From contig JBFJVZ010000324.1 in the NCBI GenBank assembly GCA_041623895.1, positions 1 through 9,299 on the forward strand: 9,299 nucleotides of DNA, written 5' to 3'. The notes beneath the pieces are model-generated. The model did not search any database. It was not told where the DNA came from and was given only the letters and a program-made list of their open reading frames with translations. A program made the position numbers and the translations under genes. This DNA comes from JBFJVZ01 sp041623895 (lineage in GTDB: Bacteria > Planctomycetota > Planctomycetia > Pirellulales > Pirellulaceae). Below are positions 1 through 5,091 of the stretch, one piece after another. Within the stretch, counting starts at the first letter, position 1, and every line of letters starts with the position of its first letter.

Positions 1-264
1 CAACTTCGCTGTCGCTCGTTGGCTCACCCCAGGCTTTACGCTTTCGCTGCTCCGCAGCTTATTGGATGCGAACCTGTTCTTTGGGGGCGGTCCAGATTTA
101 CGCTTCCACAGCTATCTTATTTCATGTTTGTTGAGCTAGCACGCTTAACCCGGATGCTCTCCAGGGCCTGGCCTAGGAAAGTGGATGCATTGTTAATGCG
201 GAAGCCACCGCTGCGAAAATCGTGACGGCTACATGCTCTCGCCTGATTTCGCTACGATTCGGCG
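1..264. other. Non-coding leader region upstream of the permease gene
   Basis: I see no supportable gene here. An open frame at 19-225 has no family resemblance, is rich in Arg, Leu and Pro, and has no ribosome binding site. The first 64 bases contain echoing words (TTCGCTGTCGCTCG near 6-19 and TTTCGCTGCTCCG near 43-55) and a small hairpin, GCTGC-tcc-GCAGC, at about 47-59. This looks like an intergenic repeat or the edge of one, but a single copy cannot prove it. A second small hairpin, GCATT-gtt-AATGC, lies at 187-199. Any promoter for the downstream permease gene should be in this stretch, but I could not identify a convincing one. Confidence 0.4.
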
Positions 265-1026
265 ATGGAAGTCTTCATATCGCTGGCGCCGCTTGCGTTA
301 GTACTCTGCGCCGGCATCTTCGTTCAGGCAGCAGCAGGATTCGCTGCCGGTTTGTTTATCATTCCGTTGTTGTTGTGGTTTGGTTACCAGATTCCGGAAG
401 CTCAGGCTTCGTTGTTGGTAGCGACGATACCACAGAATATTTGGGGCATCTGGTCGCTGCGGGAATCAATCACGATCAAGGCAGTCCGCTGGCCGGCAGT
501 GGGGCGAGTCATGTTTTTGCCGCTGGGGGCATCGATCCTGGTCGGCTTGGAATCGTTTCCGGAAGCACGCGTGCGGCAGGTGGTCGGCGGTGTGGTACTG
601 CTGATCACGGTGGCAATCATTGTCTTTAAGCCGCGTCCGCGCCCCCGACTTCATCCGGTTTGGGCCCTCATTGCTTTTCCTGTATCGGGATTCTTTCAAG
701 GCTTGGTGGGGATGGGCGGACCGGCGATGGTGTTTTGGGTGCAGGCACACGATTGGGATACGCGAAAGATGCGTGGCTTCATGTTCGCGATGTACTTGAT
801 CAGCATTGCGCCGGCCTTATTGATTCTGTATTTGTTCTTTGGGGATCGTATTGTAGCGCCCTCATTGGTCGCGGTGATGATGATTCCATTGTTAGTTTTA
901 TTTACGGGGATTGGCTTGAAATTTGGAACCTGGCTGGGACGCGTCAGGCTTCGCCGTGTCACGTTGGGGCTGCTGTTGTTGATGGGATTTGCCGGATTGG
1001 CGGCCCCGTTTTTCAGCCCTTCGTGA
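265..1026 (+). CDS. TauE/SafE family membrane permease (putative anion exporter)
   Basis: This 253-residue, very hydrophobic protein has the layout of the TauE/SafE (former DUF81) family. Two related halves, each of about four membrane segments, are joined by a short basic loop (FKPRPRPRLHP, residues 121-131). The family signatures sit at equivalent places in each half: a Gly/Ala-rich QAAAGFAAG at 21-29 followed by PLLLWFG, and SGFFQGLVGMGGPAMVF at 141-157. Characterised relatives export sulfite, sulfoacetate or other small sulfur-containing or organic anions across the inner membrane. The substrate here cannot be read from sequence. Length is normal for the family. The ATG at 265 places the first membrane segment at the N-terminus, as expected, but no clear Shine-Dalgarno precedes it. 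The gene ends 43 bases before the TerC gene on the same strand, so the two probably share a transcript. Family assignment is firm; sulfite export is only one possibility. Confidence 0.87.
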   Translation: MEVFISLAPLALVLCAGIFVQAAAGFAAGLFIIPLLLWFGYQIPEAQASLLVATIPQNIWGIWSLRESITIKAVRWPAVGRVMFLPLGASILVGLESFPEARVRQVVGGVVLLITVAIIVFKPRPRPRLHPVWALIAFPVSGFFQGLVGMGGPAMVFWVQAHDWDTRKMRGFMFAMYLISIAPALLILYLFFGDRIVAPSLVAVMMIPLLVLFTGIGLKFGTWLGRVRLRRVTLGLLLLMGFAGLAAPFFSPS

Positions 1027-1069
1027 TCGATCATTTGTCAGTCGGCATCTTTGAAAAAGAGAGTTCATC

Positions 1070-1984
1070 ATGTTGTTTGCCAGTGTCGAAGTGGCACAGT
1101 ATCAGTCGTTGTATTCGGTCGACGCGCTGATAGCGCTGATTGCCTTGACGCTGATGGAAATCATCCTGGGGATCGACAACATCGTTTTCATTGCGATCAT
1201 CACGGGACGGTTGCCGCCCGAGAAACGATCGTTTACTCGCCGGTTTGGCCTGTTCCTGGCAATGGGCATGCGGATCGGCTTGCTGACGATGATCTGGTTG
1301 ATCATTCGCATGACCGATCCGCTGTTCGAACTTTCCAGTTTTGCGCCAACGGAACGGATCGCGGCTTATCTGGCAGAGAATCATGAAGTGAACGAAGTTT
1401 CGGTTCGCGATTTGATCTTGCTGTTCGGTGGTTTGTTCTTGTTGTACACGGCCGTGCGCGAAATCCACCACAAGATCGAAGGCGGCGAAGAGGAAGCCGC
1501 GGTTGGCAATCTGCCCGGCGACGACGGTGGCGCTCACGACGGCATCACGCCGGTCCACAAGGCCAAAGCACCGATCACGGCCACTGGCGTTCTGTTTCGC
1601 ATCGCCTTCATGGACATCATCTTTTCGCTGGACTCGGTGATCACAGCAGTCGGGATGGCGCGGCAAATCCCGATCATGGTGATTGCTGTGATGATCTCGG
1701 TGGGCGTGATGATCGCGTTCGCCAACCAGATCAGCGATTTTGTGCAAGATCATCCCACCGTCAAAATGCTGGCCCTGTCATTCTTGATCTTGATCGGCGT
1801 GGTCTTGATTAGCGAAGGCGCGGGAACACCGATCAGTAAGGGTTACGTGTATTTTGCGATGGCGTTTTCCTTGTTTGTCGAATTCTTGAATCTGCGCATG
1901 AAAATGAAACGCTACCGACCCAGCAGCGGTGAAGGCGAAACGGGAAGCATCCGCAACGTGCAACCCAGAATGGCGGAAGGCTGA
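1070..1984 (+). CDS. TerC family integral membrane protein
   Basis: This 304-residue multi-pass protein belongs to the TerC family, in the branch resembling E. coli YgdQ and lacking CBS domains. Diagnostic motifs are TLMEIILGIDNIVFI (27-41, with Glu30 and the GIDN core at 34-37), the second-half equivalent DIIFSLDSVITAVG (182-195), and HPTVKMLALSFLILIG (228-243). Six to seven membrane segments are visible. Paired acidic residues in the two half-repeats are conserved in the family. Members such as Alx and YkoY are linked to manganese export and, in bacilli, to metalation of exported proteins; founding members are linked to tellurite resistance. Metal-ion transport is therefore plausible but not proven here. 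A loop at about 132-165 is rich in His, Glu and Asp. The ATG at 1070 is preceded by GAGAG six bases upstream, which supports this start. The C-terminal tail of about 25 residues is hydrophilic. No tellurite-resistance neighbours are present. Confidence 0.92.
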   Translation: MLFASVEVAQYQSLYSVDALIALIALTLMEIILGIDNIVFIAIITGRLPPEKRSFTRRFGLFLAMGMRIGLLTMIWLIIRMTDPLFELSSFAPTERIAAYLAENHEVNEVSVRDLILLFGGLFLLYTAVREIHHKIEGGEEEAAVGNLPGDDGGAHDGITPVHKAKAPITATGVLFRIAFMDIIFSLDSVITAVGMARQIPIMVIAVMISVGVMIAFANQISDFVQDHPTVKMLALSFLILIGVVLISEGAGTPISKGYVYFAMAFSLFVEFLNLRMKMKRYRPSSGEGETGSIRNVQPRMAEG

Positions 1985-1999
1985 GGGCGGAGGGTTCGT

Positions 2000-2032
2000 A
2001 AAGTCGTCGGGTGCGCCGCGTCCGACGACTTT
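2000..2032. terminator. Bidirectional terminator-like hairpin between convergent genes
   Basis: A perfect 11-bp stem, AAAGTCGTCGG (2000-2010) paired with CCGACGACTTT (2022-2032), encloses an 11-base GC-rich loop. It begins 16 bases after the TerC stop codon and ends six bases before the complement of the stop codon of the opposing fusion-hydrolase gene, so it could end transcription from both sides. Each strand has only three T residues at the end of the 3' arm and no longer U-tract, so it is not a textbook intrinsic terminator. Part of the stem and loop recurs at 4933-4955, which suggests it belongs to a repeat family. Confidence 0.55.
2003..2025 (+). repeat. GTCGTCGG intergenic repeat, copy 1
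   Basis: The 23 bases here match 21 of 23 bases at 4933-4955, differing only at the tenth and thirteenth positions. The shared core is GTCGTCGGG-y-GC-k-CCGCGTCCGA. Both copies are intergenic, and they sit at the two ends of the same minus-strand gene. In this copy the sequence folds into a perfect hairpin because the right end continues into the complement of the left end. I infer a REP-like or short palindromic repeat family; more genomic copies would be needed to confirm it. Confidence 0.5.
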
Positions 2033-2037
2033 CAGAT

Positions 2038-4884
2038 TTACTTGGGCCAGTCTTTGACTTCGTTGGCCATCTTGTGGAGCAGACGATCGATCTCGCGGCC
2101 CAGATGCTTTGCTGTGGGACTGACTCGTGAGTTCATCAAGGCGACGAAGTTTTTTCCGTCGTGCCGGCGGATCAGGATCGTTGCCGTTCCGTCCAGTGAT
2201 CCGGTGTGCCAGTGGTTTATTTTTCCATCAGCAACGATTCGATTGTTCCAGCCCAGTGAATAAAACACTGGCTTCTCCTCACCATTCTCCTCGTGCCCGG
2301 CTCGTCCCGGCGGCCGTCGATGCATCCAATCAATGCTCTCGCGGCTAAGGATCGGACAATCATCGGGATCGTCAAAGGCGGCCGCGAACTTTGCCAGGTC
2401 GGTTGCTGTCGCGATCCAGCCGCCGTGCGAATCCATCGCTTCCAAATGCCAACTGCCGTAAGGCCGCGGCACCTGTTCATGCAAGTCGCTGGCAAAAACC
2501 GATTTGCCGGTACCGGGTTGATAGTAGCGAACTTCATGCTCCGCTCGATCTTGCAGGCGCGTCGCACCCACCCGCATCGTTGTGACGCCGATCGGTGCCA
2601 GTACATGTTCTTTAACGTAGCCTTGGTAGCTTTGTTTGCTGACCGTTTCAATCACGCGTCCCAACAAGCAGTAGCCGTAGTTGCAGTAGGCAAACCGCTG
2701 GCCCGGATCAAAATCAAGTTGTTGTGAACACATCGCCTTGATCACGGCGGACTGATCCGCCGGTGGCGGCACGCCGATTTGCTCGGCGAAGCGGATCGAT
2801 TGAAACATTGCATCGAACGACTCGTCGCGATCCCAGCCGCCCCGATGTTCCAGCAGATGCCGAATCGTCACGGTTCGGATTCGCGGATCAAAGTTTGCGC
2901 CGCTGGAAATCGTCGCTTCGTTTTCAAGCAGCTGAAAGACTTTGTCATCCAAGCTGAGTTTGCCCTGTTCAACTAACTGCAGGATCGCCACCGCGGTGAT
3001 CGGTTTGGAGATACTGGCGATACGAAACAGGCTGTCCGTATCGACTGGTTTGCGTGAACCGACATCGGCGTAGCCATACCCGCGGGCAAAGACGACTTTC
3101 CCGGCGTTGGTCACGGCGATCGAAGCACCGGGCACACGATGTTGTTTCATGAACTCGCGCATCGAGCGGTCGTAGTTGGCAAATCGCGGATCTGGTTTCC
3201 CGGAGGCAACGTTGTGGGCAGCCAGGTCTTCGCGATAGCCGGGGCCGCGGAGCACACGACCCGGCCGCGCACCGGTGAACTGACCGTTTTGCAGAACCAA
3301 TTTTCCGTTGACGATCACATGCTTCACGCCCTCGGATACTGCGTCCGGGTGCTGGAAGTCTGCGCGATCGACCAGCTGCTGGTAATCAAACGCGATCACG
3401 TCGGCCGCCAATCCAATTGCGATCCGTCCGCGGTCGTACGCCATCACGTCATTGGCGGCCGCGGCACTCGCCTGTGCTACTGCTCGCTCCAGCGAAATCG
3501 CGCCGAGTTCTCGGACGTACCGCGAAAGCAATCTTGGAAACGCACCGAATGCGCGCGGATGCGACGCCGATCGACTACCACCGGCCGGACCGACGTCGGT
3601 GCAAAAAGACACGAACTCTTGTTGCATGGCCAGAATCTTGTTCGCATCGGTCATCGTTTGCGGCAGAGCGAAGGCACCGCTGCGGACCAGGTTAAAAAAC
3701 GTGTCCCAGGGATCTTCTTTACAAGCCTTTGCCATCACGGCTAACGATTGCCCGTCATGGGCCGCATAGCGAGGATCGTTACTGCGACCAATGACGATTC
3801 GATTCCAATCCTTGCCCGCGTGGCGATACCAATTTTCCCAACCTTCGGTCGACTCGATTTCGTGCCGAATTTCGGCGCGTAACTTTTGGTCGTTCAGCCG
3901 GCTGAGCAATCGATCACGCCCGTCGGCGAAATGACGTGGATGAATCAGCGCGGCGATGCCCAATCCGTTGTTGATGTAGGGATAGATATCGGCGGTCACC
4001 TGTTGGCCGGATGCTCGCGCGGCTTTGATTTTGGCGATCGCCAACTGCATCTTGCCCCAATTCTGTTGGCCGGCGGCCTTCAAGTGAAAGATATGGACGG
4101 GTGTGTTGCCGATGCGTCCAATCTCCAGAGCTTCGTCAATCGCCTCTAGCAGCTGATCGCCTTCGTTTCGCATGTGAGTGTAATATCGTCCGCCGACTTC
4201 GCCAGCGACCGCTGCCAGCGCAGCAATCTCTTTGGCTTGGGCAAAAACGGCTGGAGGATAGATCAGCGCCGTGGAGACACCGATGGCACCGGCTTCCATC
4301 GCCTCACGAACCAGCGTTTGCATCTGTTTCAGTTCTTCATCACTCGGCCGTCGCTCGACATCCCCGAGCACGATTCTGCGGACTTGCGTGTGACCGATCG
4401 TTTGGACGACGTTGACCGGCAATCCTTTCGATTCCAGCAGCGTGAAGTACTCCGCCATCGTGGTGTATCCGTTGCGACGAGCGTCTTGTTCACTTAGCGG
4501 TGCAGCCGAACCGCCCTCGCCGGCGTTGATAGTGGTGATGCCTTGAGTCAGCAAGTTGATCGCCGTTTTGGGATCCTCCATCATTGGCGTCGCGGATTGT
4601 CCCATCATGTCGATGAAGCCTGGAGCAACCACCAGACCTGTTGCATCGATCATTTCGGCATCATCGGGGGCGGAAATATTTCCAATCTGGATGATCATGC
4701 CGTCGTTGATGCCGACATCGGCAACGTACCAGGGAGCGCCGCTGCCATCGACGATCTTGCCGCCTTTGATCACGATGTCGAAGGCTGGTTCGGCACAGGC
4801 TATACCGCAGGCCAGCAACGTCACCAGGATCAGTGGGAGGAATAGGAAACGTGATAACAATGAAGGAGGGAGTTGTTTTATCAT
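2038..4884 (-). CDS. Exported D-aminoacylase-like amidohydrolase fused to a class C beta-lactamase-like serine hydrolase
   Basis: This 948-residue protein joins two enzymes. Residues 1-31 form a signal peptide with a hydrophobic core at 14-25. The A29-C30-A31 triplet before Glu32 suits signal peptidase I; LLAC at 23-26 is a weaker lipobox alternative. Residues 35-547 resemble the amidohydrolase/D-aminoacylase family (hydrolysis of N-acyl-D-amino acids): VVAPGFID (85-92), THMRNEGD (236-243, His237), HIFHLKA (264-270, His267), Asp430 in the CTD position that matches the catalytic Asp, HPRAFGAFPRLL (442-453) and GARPGRVLR (538-546). The usual HxH is M94-G95-Q96, and the usual metal-ligand Cys region reads GEGGS (122-126). 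Residues about 570-940 are a class C beta-lactamase/DD-peptidase/esterase fold with S624-I-S-K627 (nucleophile Ser624), Y733-C-N735 and H893-T-G895. A short AGGA precedes the ATG. It is exported and possibly acts on D-amino-acid-containing peptides; the substrate is unknown. Confidence 0.9.
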   Translation of the reverse strand: MIKQLPPSLLSRFLFLPLILVTLLACGIACAEPAFDIVIKGGKIVDGSGAPWYVADVGINDGMIIQIGNISAPDDAEMIDATGLVVAPGFIDMMGQSATPMMEDPKTAINLLTQGITTINAGEGGSAAPLSEQDARRNGYTTMAEYFTLLESKGLPVNVVQTIGHTQVRRIVLGDVERRPSDEELKQMQTLVREAMEAGAIGVSTALIYPPAVFAQAKEIAALAAVAGEVGGRYYTHMRNEGDQLLEAIDEALEIGRIGNTPVHIFHLKAAGQQNWGKMQLAIAKIKAARASGQQVTADIYPYINNGLGIAALIHPRHFADGRDRLLSRLNDQKLRAEIRHEIESTEGWENWYRHAGKDWNRIVIGRSNDPRYAAHDGQSLAVMAKACKEDPWDTFFNLVRSGAFALPQTMTDANKILAMQQEFVSFCTDVGPAGGSRSASHPRAFGAFPRLLSRYVRELGAISLERAVAQASAAAANDVMAYDRGRIAIGLAADVIAFDYQQLVDRADFQHPDAVSEGVKHVIVNGKLVLQNGQFTGARPGRVLRGPGYREDLAAHNVASGKPDPRFANYDRSMREFMKQHRVPGASIAVTNAGKVVFARGYGYADVGSRKPVDTDSLFRIASISKPITAVAILQLVEQGKLSLDDKVFQLLENEATISSGANFDPRIRTVTIRHLLEHRGGWDRDESFDAMFQSIRFAEQIGVPPPADQSAVIKAMCSQQLDFDPGQRFAYCNYGYCLLGRVIETVSKQSYQGYVKEHVLAPIGVTTMRVGATRLQDRAEHEVRYYQPGTGKSVFASDLHEQVPRPYGSWHLEAMDSHGGWIATATDLAKFAAAFDDPDDCPILSRESIDWMHRRPPGRAGHEENGEEKPVFYSLGWNNRIVADGKINHWHTGSLDGTATILIRRHDGKNFVALMNSRVSPTAKHLGREIDRLLHKMANEVKDWPK

Positions 4885-4904
4885 CAGTCCTGCGACGTCT
4901 TAAA

Positions 4905-4918
4905 CCGAACACGGAGAG
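4905..4918 (+). repeat. 14-base direct repeat, left copy
   Basis: CCGAACACGGAGAG here matches CCGAACTCGGAGAG at 5056-5069 in 13 of 14 bases. The pair lies just inside the two ends of the spacer and brackets the inverted-repeat block at 4933-5015. It could be the remnant of a duplicated target around a small inserted element, a duplicated regulatory site, or the product of local duplication. The sequence alone does not decide between these. Confidence 0.45.
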
Positions 4919-4932
4919 GCTGTGAATTCATT

Positions 4933-5015
4933 GTCGTCGGGCGCTCCGCGTCCGAACGTTGGTCAGCAGCGAACGACGACATACATAGTTTGTTCGCGGA
5001 GTGCACGGGGACGAC
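4933..5015. repeat. Imperfect inverted repeat containing GTCGTCGG repeat copy 2
   Basis: The left arm holds the second copy of the 23-base repeat (4933-4955). CGCTCCGCG at 4942-4950 pairs with CGCGGAGTG at 4995-5003 (nine pairs, one G-T), and G4941 with C5004. GTCGTC at 4933-4938 can pair with GACGAC at 5010-5015, leaving an internal loop. GTCGTCG (4933-4939) can alternatively pair with CGACGAC at 4974-4980, so two competing folds exist. The structure resembles a decayed version of the perfect hairpin at 2000-2032. Confidence 0.45.
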
Positions 5016-5055
5016 GCTTGTTTTTCTGAATGCGATGTCATCATGGTGAAACCGA

Positions 5056-5069
5056 CCGAACTCGGAGAG
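5056..5069 (+). repeat. 14-base direct repeat, right copy
   Basis: CCGAACTCGGAGAG matches the left copy at 4905-4918 with one mismatch. The two copies start 151 bases apart. This copy lies within the polA 3' flank and overlaps the hairpin at 5057-5073. Confidence 0.45.
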
Positions 5070-5073
5070 TTCG
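5057..5073 (-). terminator. Small hairpin downstream of polA
   Basis: CGAACTC (5057-5063) and GAGTTCG (5067-5073) form a perfect 7-bp stem with a three-base loop, 18 bases past the polA stop codon in the direction of polA transcription. The minus strand then continues into GGTCGGTTTCACC, which has only three consecutive T residues, so intrinsic termination is possible but weakly supported. Confidence 0.3.
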
Positions 5074-5091
5074 ACGACGCTCGCGGCGACT

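Larger units (their letters stand above)
4885..5091. other. Repeat-rich spacer between polA and the fusion-hydrolase gene
   Basis: This 207-base gap separates two minus-strand genes, so it should hold the polA 3' end and the promoter of the hydrolase gene. From left to right it contains a 14-base direct repeat (4905-4918), the GTCGTCGG repeat (4933-4955), a partial inverse complement of that repeat (4995-5015), a T5 tract (5021-5025), and the second direct repeat (5056-5069), which overlaps a small hairpin (5057-5073). No protein-coding frame is convincing. The spacing and repeats suggest the hydrolase gene is not tightly coupled to polA. I could not assign a promoter. Confidence 0.5.

Noticed and set aside
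19..225. A 68-residue open frame upstream of the permease gene
   Set aside because: No family resemblance, no ribosome binding site, and a composition like translated non-coding repeat sequence.
222..629. A 135-residue plus-strand frame overlapping the permease gene
   Set aside because: It is an out-of-frame shadow of the TauE/SafE gene, which has clear family motifs and membrane segments.
1031..1753. A 240-residue minus-strand frame antisense to the TerC gene
   Set aside because: It is dominated by Asp, His, Arg and Gln, as expected from reading a hydrophobic gene backwards, and shows no domain.
3139..3744. A 201-residue plus-strand frame antisense to the fusion-hydrolase gene
   Set aside because: It lies entirely inside a gene with strong catalytic motifs on the other strand and has no recognisable domain.
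5018..5030. An intrinsic terminator using the T5 tract after the inverted repeat, reading the plus strand
   Set aside because: No plus-strand gene ends upstream of it, and the stem is imperfect.
4885..5091. A small protein gene in the spacer (minus-strand frame 4928-5110)
   Set aside because: It overlaps the end of polA, is made mostly of translated repeat sequence rich in Ser, Arg and Thr, and has no ribosome binding site.
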